A stretch of DNA of 64,000 bases. Source: Chryseobacterium sp. CY350. Lineage in GTDB: Bacteria > Bacteroidota > Bacteroidia > Flavobacteriales > Weeksellaceae. Numbering within the stretch: position 1 is the first letter of the stretch; every line of letters begins with the position of its first letter. The translations under genes and the position numbers were made by a program. Where the stretch lies: positions 3,472,001 to 3,536,000 of the forward strand of contig NZ_CP116034.1 in assembly GCF_027945075.1 (NCBI RefSeq), in the 5' to 3' direction. Below the pieces are notes generated by a model. It had not been told where the DNA came from and ran no database searches. It saw only the letters and a list, made by a program, of their open reading frames with translations. This document shows positions 1 to 9,598 of the stretch, one piece after another.

Positions 1-1
1 T

Positions 2-1330
2 AATGCAGGAACCGGACATTCAGCTTTCTGCGAATTGAATTATACACCAGAAAATGAAGACGGAACAATAGATATTTCTAAAGCTGAGAAAATCGCCGAG
101 CAGTTCGAGATTTCCAAACAATTCTGGTCTTATCTTATTGATAAAAAATACATTTCGACGCCCACAGATTTTATCAACACTTGTGCGCATATGAGTTTGG
201 TATTTGGTGAAAAAGATGCTGAATATCTTAAAAAACGCCATGAAGCGATGAAAGATTCGCCGTTGTTTTCTGCTATGAAATTCTCGACGGATCACGATCA
301 GTTAAGAGAATGGATTCCTTTGGTGATGAGCAAACGAAATAATGCAGAAGTTCTCGCAGCCACAAAAATGGATTTGGGAACCGATGTAAATTTCGGAAGT
401 TTAACCAGAAAAATGGGAAGACATTTATTAGAAGATTCAAACGTTGAGGTATTTCTTTACCACGAGGTTAAAGATATTGATCCCAGAAGCGACGGAAAGT
501 GGGAAATGAAAGTGAAAGACAGGATTCACAGTCACAAGCAGGAAGTTGTTGCAGATTTTGTTTTTATCGGTGCGGGCGGTTATGCTTTACCGTTATTGGA
601 AAGTTCAGATATCAAGGAGAGTGAAGGTTACGGAGGCTTCCCGGTTTCAGGAGAATGGCTGGTTACGCACAATCCTGAATTAGTAGAAAAACATCAGGCA
701 AAAGTTTATACTCAGGCAACGGTAGATGCGCCGCCAATGTCTGTTCCGCATTTAGATTTAAGGATTATCGATGGTAAAAAAGCATTGTTATTCGGACCGT
801 TTGCAGGATTTTCAACTAAATTTTTAAAAGAAGGAAATTATCTTGATTTACCGGCAAGTGTCAACACAAAAAATATAAAATCGCTTTTCGGAGCTTGGTG
901 GCATAATATTCCGCTGACGAAATATCTTGTACAACAGGTTGCGATGACAAAAGCGCAGAGAATTCAGCATTTAAGAGAGTTTGTAAAAGATGCGAAAGAA
1001 GAAGACTGGGAACTGAAAGTTGCCGGGCAGCGGGTACAGGTGATTAAAAAAGATGATCAACTTGGCGGAAAATTGGAATTCGGAACCGAGGTCGTAGTCA
1101 ATAAACAGGGAACAATTGCTTCTTTGTTAGGTGCGTCTCCTGGAGCTTCTACGGCAGTTTATGCAATGGTGAATGTCCTGGAAAAATGTTTCCGTGAGAA
1201 AATTAACGGTGAATGGAAAGAAAAACTTTTAGAAATGATTCCTTCATATGGACAAAAATTAGCCGAAAATCCTGAACTTACCGAAAAAGTAAGAGCGTAC
1301 AGCAAAGAAAAATTAGAACTCAAATATTAA
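2..1330 (+). CDS. mqo: Malate:quinone oxidoreductase, 5'-truncated by window edge
   Basis: The reading frame is open from base 2 and starts inside the protein with NAGTGHSAFCELNYTP, a well conserved stretch of Mqo; the true start lies outside the window. Mqo is a peripheral membrane flavoprotein that oxidises malate to oxaloacetate and passes electrons to the quinone pool, replacing or supplementing soluble malate dehydrogenase in the TCA cycle. About 442 residues are present, which leaves roughly 50-60 residues (the FAD-binding GxGxxG part) missing upstream. The FAD-domain return segment (FVFIGAGGYALPLLESS) and the C-terminal LGASPGASTAVYAM motif are visible. It may share a transcript with the three genes that follow. 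Identification is firm; only the 5' end is unseen. Confidence 0.95.
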   Translation, partial: NAGTGHSAFCELNYTPENEDGTIDISKAEKIAEQFEISKQFWSYLIDKKYISTPTDFINTCAHMSLVFGEKDAEYLKKRHEAMKDSPLFSAMKFSTDHDQLREWIPLVMSKRNNAEVLAATKMDLGTDVNFGSLTRKMGRHLLEDSNVEVFLYHEVKDIDPRSDGKWEMKVKDRIHSHKQEVVADFVFIGAGGYALPLLESSDIKESEGYGGFPVSGEWLVTHNPELVEKHQAKVYTQATVDAPPMSVPHLDLRIIDGKKALLFGPFAGFSTKFLKEGNYLDLPASVNTKNIKSLFGAWWHNIPLTKYLVQQVAMTKAQRIQHLREFVKDAKEEDWELKVAGQRVQVIKKDDQLGGKLEFGTEVVVNKQGTIASLLGASPGASTAVYAMVNVLEKCFREKINGEWKEKLLEMIPSYGQKLAENPELTEKVRAYSKEKLELKY

Positions 1331-1336
1331 AATATC

Positions 1337-1424
1337 AGTAATGGGTGGTGAGTAATATGTAATTTGACGGAATTTTTTATTTCTCGTTGCCAATTACTTA
1401 TCACCAATTATCATTACCCATCAA
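1337..1424. repeat. Imperfect inverted repeat between mqo and the next gene
   Basis: The spacer reads taatgggtggtgagtaat on one side and attacttatcacc...attaccca on the other, so the two ends can fold back on each other imperfectly. It resembles the short palindromic intergenic repeats common in Chryseobacterium-type genomes. A similar GGTGAGT-containing palindrome lies at about 3844-3931. Function is unknown; it could be a REP-like element or an mRNA processing or terminator-like structure. Confidence 0.4.
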
Positions 1425-1426
1425 CC

Positions 1427-1825
1427 ATGGAGGAAGTAGTCGTAAAACCCATCATCGCAAAAGAATTACTGGAATCTCTTCAGACCAAAATTGAGGAAGA
1501 GAAACAGGTGATCGTGCATTGCTGTTTTCCGGCATCACCGTTTTTGGGAAATCTGATCAGAATCTGGAATACCACGTACCTTCTTGATAATCATTCAAGT
1601 CACAAAAGCAAACTGATTCATGCTGAAAATATTACGATTTATCCGAACTGGACGGTAGTTCCATTTATGAAAGATTTTTGGTTTACTTTAGTTTTTTCGG
1701 GTCTTCCGAAAGATTGTACAAGCTTCGATTTTAAAGAAGTTATTCCCGAAGAAGGCGGTTTTTTCGTGAATTCTATTAAGAGAAACGGATCAGATATTTA
1801 CAGAATTAAAATCTCAGAAGAGTAA
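1427..1825 (+). CDS. Conserved-looking hypothetical protein, 132 aa
   Basis: The ATG at 1427 (MEEVVVKPIIAKELL) is chosen over the in-frame TTG at 1364 because the 63 bases between are the palindromic spacer repeat, not protein-like sequence. No signal peptide or membrane segment is visible. The protein is mixed alpha/beta with a conserved-looking core, IVHCCFPASPFLGNLIRIW followed by ITIYPNWTVVPFMKDFWFT. I do not recognise the family. Its stop codon is immediately followed by the ATG of the DUF1684 gene (TAAATG), and that gene is 3 nt from the next, so the three genes are almost certainly co-transcribed, perhaps with mqo. Confidence 0.7.
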   Translation: MEEVVVKPIIAKELLESLQTKIEEEKQVIVHCCFPASPFLGNLIRIWNTTYLLDNHSSHKSKLIHAENITIYPNWTVVPFMKDFWFTLVFSGLPKDCTSFDFKEVIPEEGGFFVNSIKRNGSDIYRIKISEE

Positions 1826-2452
1826 ATGAAAAAGCATATCTTATTTTTACTTTTGCTATTTCCTCTGCTTGTGTTTTCTCAGAAAAATAAACAGCAGTCG
1901 AAGGAGATTCAGGAAATTAAAAAGTTTCAGTCAGATTTAAACAAAGAATATTTAGATCCAAAAGAAACACCTTTGAGAGATGATAATTTTGCTAAATTTA
2001 AAAAGCATCCTTTCTTTCCGATAGACTTAAAATACAGAGTTACCGCAAAATTCAGGAAAACTGAAAATCCGCAACCTTTTGATCTTCCCACATCTTCCGG
2101 AAAATTGAAATCGTATCAGGAATTTGGGAAAGCGAGTTTTGATTTAGATGGTAAGTCGCACAGCTTGACGATTTACCAAAGTTTAGATTTAATGAAAAAA
2201 GAAGAATATAAAGACTATCTTTTTCTTCCTTTTCGTGACAAAACCAACAACAGAGAAACGTACGGCGGTGGAAAATATATGGATTTGAAAATTCCGGAGG
2301 GAAATACCATTGTATTAGATTTTAACCAGTCGTATCAGCCTTTTTGCGCTTACAATGCATACGACTACAATTGCCCGATCGTTCCTGAAGAAAATAAACT
2401 TGCTGCTGAAATACGAGCAGGAGTGATGTATGAAGATATTTATCATCATTAA
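1826..2452 (+). CDS. Secreted DUF1684-family protein
   Basis: A 208-residue protein with a classical signal peptide (MKKHILFLLLLFPLLVFSQ, cleavage about residue 18), so it is exported to the periplasm. The body fits the DUF1684 family: the segment FDLPTSSGKLKSYQEFGKA, a beta-rich core, an FLPFRDKTNNRETYGGGKY block and the C-terminal FCAYNAYDYNCPIVPEENKL segment with paired cysteines. The family's biochemical role is not established. The gene begins directly after the upstream stop codon and is followed 3 nt later by a GNAT acetyltransferase, an arrangement that implies translational coupling. Family assignment is by motif recognition. Confidence 0.85.
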   Translation: MKKHILFLLLLFPLLVFSQKNKQQSKEIQEIKKFQSDLNKEYLDPKETPLRDDNFAKFKKHPFFPIDLKYRVTAKFRKTENPQPFDLPTSSGKLKSYQEFGKASFDLDGKSHSLTIYQSLDLMKKEEYKDYLFLPFRDKTNNRETYGGGKYMDLKIPEGNTIVLDFNQSYQPFCAYNAYDYNCPIVPEENKLAAEIRAGVMYEDIYHH

Positions 2453-2455
2453 ATT

Positions 2456-2938
2456 ATGACTGAATTAAAATTTTACCAGCCCGAAGATCTTCCCGAACTA
2501 GATTATGTTCTGGACGAGATTCAGTCGCAGTATACCGCAACTGCAAAGCAGGCATTAGAAAAAATTGAAGAGAGAAATCAAAAAGAAGATTTTTTTGCTT
2601 ATCCAATAACCATATTTTTTGAAGAAAAAGTTGCCGGGTTTTTTGTACTCGATTTCGGCGATGATAAATATGACCTTACAGAAAATCCGGATTCTGTTTT
2701 GCTGCGTTCGTTATCTGTAAATCCAGAATTGCAGGGAAGAGGAATCGGAAAATCTTCAATGGCTATAGTTGATAATTTCATTGAAGAGCATTTTTCAGAC
2801 TGTAACGAGATTGTTTTAGCTGTTAACGAAAAAAATACCGCAGCTTTTCAATTGTATACCGACAGCGGATATAAATTTGACGGTAAAACGCGAGAAGGCA
2901 GAAGCGGACCTCAGTTTTTACTGTTTAAAAAGCTTTAG
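2456..2938 (+). CDS. GNAT-family N-acetyltransferase
   Basis: A 160-residue cytoplasmic protein of typical GNAT length. The acetyl-CoA pyrophosphate-binding motif A is seen as LSVNPELQGRGIGKSSMA (Q-G-R-G-I-G), and motif B as VLAVNEKNTAAFQLYTDSGY, with the usual Asn and Tyr near the end of the fold. It would move an acetyl group from acetyl-CoA to an amine; the substrate cannot be read from the sequence. It starts 3 nt after the DUF1684 gene and is probably the last gene of that unit, as about 70 non-coding bases follow. Confidence 0.9.
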   Translation: MTELKFYQPEDLPELDYVLDEIQSQYTATAKQALEKIEERNQKEDFFAYPITIFFEEKVAGFFVLDFGDDKYDLTENPDSVLLRSLSVNPELQGRGIGKSSMAIVDNFIEEHFSDCNEIVLAVNEKNTAAFQLYTDSGYKFDGKTREGRSGPQFLLFKKL

Positions 2939-3009
2939 TATAATTTAAAATCTAAATGTCTACTTTGGCGTGATACTTTCAATGAAATTAAGAACTATAA
3001 AAATTTAAA

Positions 3010-3819
3010 ATGGAAGTATCGCTTAAAAATCAGGTAGCCATCATCACAGGCGCATCAAGCGGCATCGGCATCGGCATTGCAAAATCAATAGCAGAAGCCG
3101 GCGCAACAGTCATTGTGAATCACTCATCCGAAAGATCATCAGAAAATGCTAAAGAAGTTTTAAAGGAAATTACAGATGCCGGAGGAAACGGAATAACTTA
3201 TCAGTGTGATGTTTCAAAAGAAGATGAAGTTGTCAAGATGTTTCAGGATGTCATTGGAAAATTCGGAACGGTTGATATTTTGGTCAATAATGCCGGGATT
3301 CAGAAAGACGCAAAGTTTACAGAAATGACGCTTGATGACTGGAATGCTGTAATGGGCGTTAATCTCACCGGTCAGTTTTTATGCGCCAGAGAAGCCATCA
3401 AAGAATTTCTTCGCCGCGGTATCGATACTTCGCGATCTTTGGCCTGCGGAAAAATCATTCATATAAGTTCTGTTCATGAAGTTATTCCCTGGGCAGGTCA
3501 CGCCAATTATGCTGCTAGTAAAGGTGCAATAAGAATGCTGATGCAGACATTGGCACAGGAATATGGTGCAGATAAGATCCGTGTAAATTCTATTTGCCCC
3601 GGAGCAATACAGACACCGATCAATAAAGACGCATGGAGTACTCCGGATGCACTCAATTCTTTGCTGAAACTAATTCCTTATAATAGAATCGGTCAGCCAA
3701 AAGATATTGGAAATCTGGCGGCTTTTCTTGCAAGCGATCTGGCAGATTATATTTCCGGCGCGAGTATATTTGTTGACGGCGGAATGACCACTTTTGAAAG
3801 CTTTTCTACAGGAGGATGA
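3010..3819 (+). CDS. Short-chain dehydrogenase, glucose 1-dehydrogenase-like
   Basis: A 269-residue classical SDR. The dinucleotide-binding TGASSGIGIG lies at residues 14-23, the NNAG motif at about residues 92-95, and the catalytic Ser-Tyr-Lys set in HISSVHEVIPWAGHANYAASKG. The C-terminal NSICPGAIQTPIN and SGASIFVDGG are typical of the glucose 1-dehydrogenase branch, which oxidises beta-D-glucose to gluconolactone with NAD(P)+. The glucosidase gene about 160 nt downstream would release glucose, so a joint sugar-using unit is plausible, although the substrate is inferred from family resemblance only. Confidence 0.88.
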   Translation: MEVSLKNQVAIITGASSGIGIGIAKSIAEAGATVIVNHSSERSSENAKEVLKEITDAGGNGITYQCDVSKEDEVVKMFQDVIGKFGTVDILVNNAGIQKDAKFTEMTLDDWNAVMGVNLTGQFLCAREAIKEFLRRGIDTSRSLACGKIIHISSVHEVIPWAGHANYAASKGAIRMLMQTLAQEYGADKIRVNSICPGAIQTPINKDAWSTPDALNSLLKLIPYNRIGQPKDIGNLAAFLASDLADYISGASIFVDGGMTTFESFSTGG

Positions 3820-3843
3820 TGAGTATAGCAGTTGTAAAGGTTG

Positions 3844-3931
3844 AATTGTCAATGGTGAGTCACTTCGTTTTTCAATTTTTTCAATAATTATTTCAAATTA
3901 AAAGTTAAATTCACTATTCAAATTGACAATT
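3844..3931. repeat. Spacer palindrome between SDR and glucosidase genes
   Basis: The arms aattgtcaat (3844-3853) and attgacaatt (3922-3931) are exact reverse complements. The AT-rich loop between them contains GGTGAGTCACTTCG, and GCGAAG lies just outside the right arm. The shared GGTGAGT suggests kinship with the repeat at 1337-1424. It may be a REP-like intergenic element; no function is evident. Confidence 0.35.
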
Positions 3932-3978
3932 AATTGCGAAGCAAATTCGCCGTTCATTCTCAAATTCATCAATCAATT

Positions 3979-6636
3979 ATGACAGAAAAAGAAAGATTAT
4001 CAGATGTTTCATGGAAAAAATGGGGCTCTTATGTAAGCAATCGTGAATGGGGATTGGTGCGAGAAGATTATAGCGCAGATGGTGATGCGTGGAACTATAC
4101 CAACCACGACATTGCAGAATCTAAAACATACAGGTGGGGCGAGGAAGGCATTTGCGGAATTTGTGATGATGACCAGAAACTCGTTTTTTCTGTCGGTTTT
4201 TGGAATAAGAAAGACAAAATTGTAAAAGAACGGTTCTTTGGTCTTTCAAACGGACAGGGAAATCACGGTGAAGATGTAAAAGAATATTTCTATTATCTGG
4301 ATGCGACGCCCACGCATTCTTACATGAAAATGCTATATAAATATCCTCAGAATGCTTTTCCTTACGAAGATTTAATAAATACAAATGCGGAAAGAAGCAA
4401 AGAAGAGACGGAATATGAATTAATTGATACAGGAATTTTTAATAAAAACAAATATTTTGATATTTTCATTGAATATGCCAAAGAAAGTCAGAATGATATT
4501 TTAGTTAAAATTACGATTACTAATAAATCCGAATCTGAATCTCCTTTAATTATTTTGCCGACGGTATGGTTTAGAAATACGTGGAATTGGGGTTATGAGG
4601 ATTATAAACCAAACCTTCAGTCTGAAGAAGCGACCCATATTAAGGTTAACCATAAAGATTTAGAAATTAAAAACATTTATGCAAAACAGTCTTCAAAGAC
4701 TTTATTCTGCGATAATGAAACTAATAATGAAAAGCTATATCAATCAGCAAATAATTCAAAATATCCAAAAGACGGAATCAATAATTTCGTCATCACAGGA
4801 GATTCTTCAACAGTTAATCCGAAAGATATCGGAACTAAGGCATCATTTTTTATAGACGAAAACTTTAAAGCTAAAGAAACCAAAATCTTTGAATTAAGAA
4901 TCAGTGATAAAGACTTGAAACAGCCTTTTAAAGATTTTAATGAAATTTTTAATAATAGAGTACAAGAGTCGGATGATTTTTATGCTGAAATTCAAAAGGA
5001 AATTACTTCTGATGATGAAAAATTGGTTCAGAGACAGGCTTTTGCAGGAATGCTCTGGAACAAAATGTTTTATCATTACAATGTAGAAAAATGGCTGAAA
5101 GGTGATCCTTCCCAGATGAATGTTCCCAAATCCAGGGAGAAAATCAGGAATTACGAATGGACGCATCTGAACAATTCGCATATCATATCTATGCCCGATA
5201 AGTGGGAATATCCTTGGTACGCAACCTGGGATCTGGCTTTTCACACCATCAGTTTTTCACTGATTGACCCTGAATTTTCAAAGCAGCAACTTAAACTTTT
5301 TCTTTTTGAATGGTATATGCATCCCAATGGTCAACTTCCTGCATATGAATGGGATTTTAGCGACGTCAATCCGCCGGTACACGCGTGGGCAGTTTTCAGA
5401 GTATTTAAAATAGATGAACAGATGCGTGGAAAACCTGATCTGGCATTTCTCGAAAGTGCATTTCAGAAACTTCTAATGAATTTCACTTGGTGGGTGAACA
5501 AAAAAGACAGCAACGGAAATAACATTTTTGAAGGTGGATTTTTGGGACTCGATAACATCGGAATTTTTGACCGGAATACACCGCTGCCAAACGGAGAACG
5601 ACTGGAACAGGCGGATGGAACAAGCTGGATGGCAATGTTTGCTCTTAATATGATGAGAATTGCGTTAGAATTGGCGCAGTACAATAAAATTTACGAAGAA
5701 ATGGCGACCAAGTTTTTCGAACATTTTCTTTCGATTGCGCATTCTCTTGATAATATGGGGGAAGAATGTTTCAGCCTTTGGGATGAGCAGGATGAATTTT
5801 TCTACGATGCGATTTCTTCGAATGATAAGAACAATATGTATCTAAGAATGAGAACGATTGTAGGACTGATTCCGATGTTTGCCGTTGAGGTCATTGATGA
5901 TGAAATGATTGAAAAATTACCCAATTTTAAAAACAGAATGAATTGGATTCTCGAAAATAAACCCGAGCTGGCTGCACTGGTCTCTCATTGGGAAATAAAA
6001 GGTGAGAAATCAAAACATTTATTGTCGCTGCTCCGTGGTCACCGTTTAAAGAGATTATTATACAGGATGCTGAATCCCAGCGAGTTTCTAAGTGATTATG
6101 GAATCAGGGGATTGTCGAAAGAATATGAAGAAAATCCTTATCAATTACATTTAAACGGAACAGATTATTCTGTGAAATATACTCCAGCAGAAAGCGACGG
6201 CTCACTTTTCGGAGGAAACAGCAACTGGCGCGGACCAATCTGGTTTCCGATTAATTTTTTAATTATTGAAAGTCTGCAGAAGTTTTTCTTCTATTACAGT
6301 CCGGATTTTGTGGTGGAATATCCTACGGGAAGCGGAAATTATTCTAATCTTGAAGAAATTGCGGAGTCGTTGGGAAAAAGATTATCCAACATATTTCTTA
6401 AAGATAAGAATGGGAACAGACCATTTAATAATCAGTATCCGCAGTTCCAGACAGATCCCGATTTTAAAGATTATATTCTTTTTTATGAATATTTTCATGG
6501 TGATAACGGCCGTGGAGTGGGAGCTTCTCATCAAACCGGCTGGACGGGATTAATTGCCAAACTTCTGCAGCCTGAACCGGCGGAAAAACAATCACTAAAA
6601 TCTGAAACCAGAACATCAGATATTTCCGGAAAGTAA
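3979..6636 (+). CDS. GH63-like glucosidase, 885 aa
   Basis: The ATG at 3979 (MTEKERLSDVSWKKWG) is used; an in-frame extension to 3934 would run into the spacer repeat. The protein resembles the mannosyl-oligosaccharide glucosidase (GH63) group, with the (alpha/alpha)6 toroid in its second half: WYATWDLAFHTISFS at about residues 412-426, WDFSDVNPPVHAWAVF, and the family-typical NSNWRGPIWFPINF near residue 750. No signal peptide is present, so it should act in the cytoplasm on alpha-glucosides. Bacterial members are commonly labelled only 'glucosidase'. It follows a glucose-dehydrogenase-like gene on the same strand. The exact substrate is unknown. Confidence 0.85.
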   Translation: MTEKERLSDVSWKKWGSYVSNREWGLVREDYSADGDAWNYTNHDIAESKTYRWGEEGICGICDDDQKLVFSVGFWNKKDKIVKERFFGLSNGQGNHGEDVKEYFYYLDATPTHSYMKMLYKYPQNAFPYEDLINTNAERSKEETEYELIDTGIFNKNKYFDIFIEYAKESQNDILVKITITNKSESESPLIILPTVWFRNTWNWGYEDYKPNLQSEEATHIKVNHKDLEIKNIYAKQSSKTLFCDNETNNEKLYQSANNSKYPKDGINNFVITGDSSTVNPKDIGTKASFFIDENFKAKETKIFELRISDKDLKQPFKDFNEIFNNRVQESDDFYAEIQKEITSDDEKLVQRQAFAGMLWNKMFYHYNVEKWLKGDPSQMNVPKSREKIRNYEWTHLNNSHIISMPDKWEYPWYATWDLAFHTISFSLIDPEFSKQQLKLFLFEWYMHPNGQLPAYEWDFSDVNPPVHAWAVFRVFKIDEQMRGKPDLAFLESAFQKLLMNFTWWVNKKDSNGNNIFEGGFLGLDNIGIFDRNTPLPNGERLEQADGTSWMAMFALNMMRIALELAQYNKIYEEMATKFFEHFLSIAHSLDNMGEECFSLWDEQDEFFYDAISSNDKNNMYLRMRTIVGLIPMFAVEVIDDEMIEKLPNFKNRMNWILENKPELAALVSHWEIKGEKSKHLLSLLRGHRLKRLLYRMLNPSEFLSDYGIRGLSKEYEENPYQLHLNGTDYSVKYTPAESDGSLFGGNSNWRGPIWFPINFLIIESLQKFFFYYSPDFVVEYPTGSGNYSNLEEIAESLGKRLSNIFLKDKNGNRPFNNQYPQFQTDPDFKDYILFYEYFHGDNGRGVGASHQTGWTGLIAKLLQPEPAEKQSLKSETRTSDISGK

Positions 6637-6640
6637 AAAA

Positions 6641-7327
6641 TTATTCGAAGATCTGCTGAATGATTTCTAAAGAATTCGGAGTTCTGAAATCAGGAATATG
6701 ATAATGATAATATACTAAAATACTATCTAGAAAATTTTTCCTTTTAGAAGATGGTATTTTAGTTTCGTAAGGGTTTTGTGATGTCATAATGCTTTTCCAT
6801 ATTGAAGAATTTTCTTCATCAAAAATAGGATGCGTAGAGTTGTAAACAAAATTTCCTGTTTCAGGATCGAGAAATTTGCCTTCTCCTAAAAGTGGTGCAA
6901 CTCCCTGGATTTTTAAAATTTTAATTAAAAAAATGAGATGCGACTGATAATTTTTGTTACTGAGTTGATCTGTAAATTCATCAATTGTGGAAAATAGAGG
7001 GAGATTTTTATTTTCATTTCGTAAAATCTGATTCAGAAAATCTGATATGAAAAATACTACCGTGTTGGCTTTTATATCTGTGTAAAGATCATGGAGATTT
7101 AGCAATTCAAATCCTGAAATGGTCTGCATGCCACTTCCTTTTCCGAGTCGTACAGAGAAATTTAGTTTATTCAAAGGCAAAAGGAACGCTTTCTTTTTAC
7201 TTTTTTTGGTATAAATACCTTTTAGAAAATAAGTCTGAAAACCTTCCTCTTCTGTAAAACAATGCAGGATAGCATCGTTTTCTCCGTATTTTATAAAAGA
7301 AAGTAAAAAACCGTTTTGAGAATTCAT
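6641..7327 (-). CDS. recO: DNA repair protein RecO
   Basis: A 228-residue protein beginning MNSQNGFLLSFIKYGENDAILHCFTEEEGF, the N-terminal OB fold of RecO, followed by an all-helical C-terminal half (DLYTDIKANTVVFFISDFL). RecO works with RecR to load RecA on SSB-coated single-stranded DNA in gap repair. The zinc-binding cysteines of many RecO proteins are not evident, as is usual in this phylum. Its ATG overlaps the stop of the PorZ-like gene by one base (TAATG), so it is the last gene of a four-gene minus-strand operon. Confidence 0.93.
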   Translation of the reverse strand: MNSQNGFLLSFIKYGENDAILHCFTEEEGFQTYFLKGIYTKKSKKKAFLLPLNKLNFSVRLGKGSGMQTISGFELLNLHDLYTDIKANTVVFFISDFLNQILRNENKNLPLFSTIDEFTDQLSNKNYQSHLIFLIKILKIQGVAPLLGEGKFLDPETGNFVYNSTHPIFDEENSSIWKSIMTSQNPYETKIPSSKRKNFLDSILVYYHYHIPDFRTPNSLEIIQQIFE

Positions 7328-9597
7328 TAATTAACAACAGCTATTTTTGCAGTCGCTTTATCGCTTGCATCTTCATTGGTCATCAAGACAAAATAAATTC
7401 CGGATGCTACTCTTTTACCTTTTTGATTATTAAGATCCCACTCATAGTATCCGTTTCTTGCAACTGCAGAATGTACGATATTTCCTGCGGCATCTGTGAT
7501 TCTGATATTTGTTTTTTCCGCAAGACCTCGTATGGTTACATTTCCTTTAAATTGAGAATGTACCACAGGATTGGGATATACCAATACATTTCCGAAATTT
7601 GACGTTACATCTGCTACGTCACCTTGATAAGTCACGATTCCGTCATAAGTAACAAAATATACTTTTCCTGTTTTCTTATCAACTTTAATATCCGTCACCG
7701 AATTGGTAGGAAGAGGCGAATTTTCTTTTGTAAATCTTTTAATCACCTGCTCCCCGGAAGCAGAAAGATAATAAACTCCACCGCCGTCAATAGAAATCCA
7801 TTTTTGATTTCCGCCGTCAACTTCTACCTGCAAAATCTGCGAATCTCTGAAAAGTTCTTCTGCAAGACCATTCTGTTCGATAACGATTGGCTCAAGCTGT
7901 ACATTTGCATTTTTCACCTCATTGGCTGCGTTGGGAAGTATTCTTAATCCGCTGTCTGTTCCTATCCAAGCATCTCCCGACTTGTCGACCGCCACTGAAA
8001 GTGTTCCTCCGGAATTTCCCGGAAGCCCATTGGTAACGCTTAGTAAATATTGAGAATCATCAGAAAAATTTGATGTTTTTTTGTAGTCATAGACCAGAAA
8101 ATTATTTGATCTCGGAAGTGGAACCCAAAATAAATCCTGACTGAAATATGGCTGTTGTGCGGCACTACTTGTAATTCCGAAATCTTTTACCAAAAACTGA
8201 TCTGCTGCCCTGTCATAGAAACCAATTGCAGCAGTTGTTCCGGCACTCCCGGAATAGCCCATTGTCGCAAATAAATTATTCTGATCATCGTACGTGAAAC
8301 CTACAGGCCTTCTCGCGTAAGGATCACTGGCTCCTAAATCATATCTTTTAACAAAATCAAAATCTTTTGATCCTGAGTTATATTTCATTTTGTAAACTCC
8401 AAATCCCGCTGCGGTATTATAGTTTGTAAAATATACTTCTGAAGCATTTGAAGGATCGGCAATGGCATCAAGAACGTTAAAAGTCGTGGAGCTTCCAATA
8501 AAAAATGTAGAGTAAATCCATTCTGTTCCATTAAAATAATAGAATCCTGGATTTTTCGGATTTGAAATTCCTGTATTAAACCCGCCCTCTCTACCACCGG
8601 AAGAAACCAAAAGTTGATTTTCGTTGAATATTCTTAATTTATAGGAATAGTTAAAATAAGGTCCGTCTGGTTTGAAAGAAATATTGTCTTCATTTTTAAG
8701 ACCAGATAAAATTGTTCCGAGATAAATTCTTGAACCTACTTTCGTTGCAGTATTGCATTCTTCGCCTACCGTCACAGATCCGGCAAAGGTTCCGTTGGTA
8801 TTATAAGTGTAAACTCTGCTCGCATCAGTAATCACTATATTATCTGCATTGACAACAACGTCACTCACATTCCCAAAAATCTGGGATAGCGGCGTTGAAA
8901 CACCATTATTGTAAATGTAAGTTGTTGTCGGTGAGGAAAATGATACGATACTTTCAGAATCAATATCAGTAAAATTTCCTGCTAATTCTGTCACCCATGT
9001 AGAAAATACGGGGAAAGTTGTATTGAGTTCGTGTGTTTTTAGTCCGGTATTAGTCACCGAAAATACTTTATTATCTTTTATAGTGGCTTCGTTACTAGCC
9101 TGATAAACTCCACCAGACACGAAAAAGGCAGAATCTCCGAACTCTTTCTTTTTTAAATCAAAAATTGAAACTCCGTATCCCGCAGACACTACGGCTCTGT
9201 CTCCGGTAATCGAAATATGATTAATTTTTTTACTACCGTTATATCCCGTTGCGATAGGGATATCTACAATGTACGTTACGCCTTGTGGTGTTATAACGTC
9301 TAATGAGCCATCTTGATAACCTACAAGACCGATCTTAGTTTGCGGATTGTAATCAAAAGCAGCAATTTTGACTTCGTGCAACCCGTTGGCTTTAGAAAGC
9401 TTGCTAATTTCTCCGGTGGATATTGTATAGTAGAAAATTCCGTTTTCTGTGGCAGCAACTATTTTTCCGTTGTCTTCTTTGATAGCAAGAATATTATTGT
9501 AAGAAAATAAATCTGACCATTTTTTAGAAGAAATGTTCTGCGCAGTTACCTGTTGCAGAGATGCTAAAATACCGAGAGAAATTAAAAGTTTTTTCAT
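7327..9597 (-). CDS. porZ: PorZ-like type IX secretion beta-propeller protein
   Basis: A 756-residue exported protein with signal peptide MKKLLISLGILASLQQVTA. The body consists of two-component-regulator-type beta-propeller repeats (for example GKIVAATENGIFYYTISTG and GDAWIGTDSGLRILP), and the last 80 residues form a type A type IX sorting domain (VYPNPVVHSQFKGNVTIRG ... GIYFVLMTNED). This is the architecture of PorZ, which in Porphyromonas gingivalis belongs to the surface attachment complex and delivers anionic LPS to the PorU sortase. It starts one base after the metallophosphoesterase stop and overlaps recO by one base. The linkage to recO is consistent with flavobacterial porZ. The propeller count was not verified. 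Confidence 0.85.
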   Translation of the reverse strand: MKKLLISLGILASLQQVTAQNISSKKWSDLFSYNNILAIKEDNGKIVAATENGIFYYTISTGEISKLSKANGLHEVKIAAFDYNPQTKIGLVGYQDGSLDVITPQGVTYIVDIPIATGYNGSKKINHISITGDRAVVSAGYGVSIFDLKKKEFGDSAFFVSGGVYQASNEATIKDNKVFSVTNTGLKTHELNTTFPVFSTWVTELAGNFTDIDSESIVSFSSPTTTYIYNNGVSTPLSQIFGNVSDVVVNADNIVITDASRVYTYNTNGTFAGSVTVGEECNTATKVGSRIYLGTILSGLKNEDNISFKPDGPYFNYSYKLRIFNENQLLVSSGGREGGFNTGISNPKNPGFYYFNGTEWIYSTFFIGSSTTFNVLDAIADPSNASEVYFTNYNTAAGFGVYKMKYNSGSKDFDFVKRYDLGASDPYARRPVGFTYDDQNNLFATMGYSGSAGTTAAIGFYDRAADQFLVKDFGITSSAAQQPYFSQDLFWVPLPRSNNFLVYDYKKTSNFSDDSQYLLSVTNGLPGNSGGTLSVAVDKSGDAWIGTDSGLRILPNAANEVKNANVQLEPIVIEQNGLAEELFRDSQILQVEVDGGNQKWISIDGGGVYYLSASGEQVIKRFTKENSPLPTNSVTDIKVDKKTGKVYFVTYDGIVTYQGDVADVTSNFGNVLVYPNPVVHSQFKGNVTIRGLAEKTNIRITDAAGNIVHSAVARNGYYEWDLNNQKGKRVASGIYFVLMTNEDASDKATAKIAVVN

Positions 9598-9598
9598 A

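Noticed and set aside
1364..1426. N-terminal extension of the 132-aa hypothetical protein from a TTG
   Set aside because: The extension is encoded by the palindromic spacer; the ATG at 1427 fits better.
3934..3978. N-terminal extension of the glucosidase
   Set aside because: It runs into the spacer repeat region and lacks resemblance to the family; the ATG at 3979 starts the conserved part.
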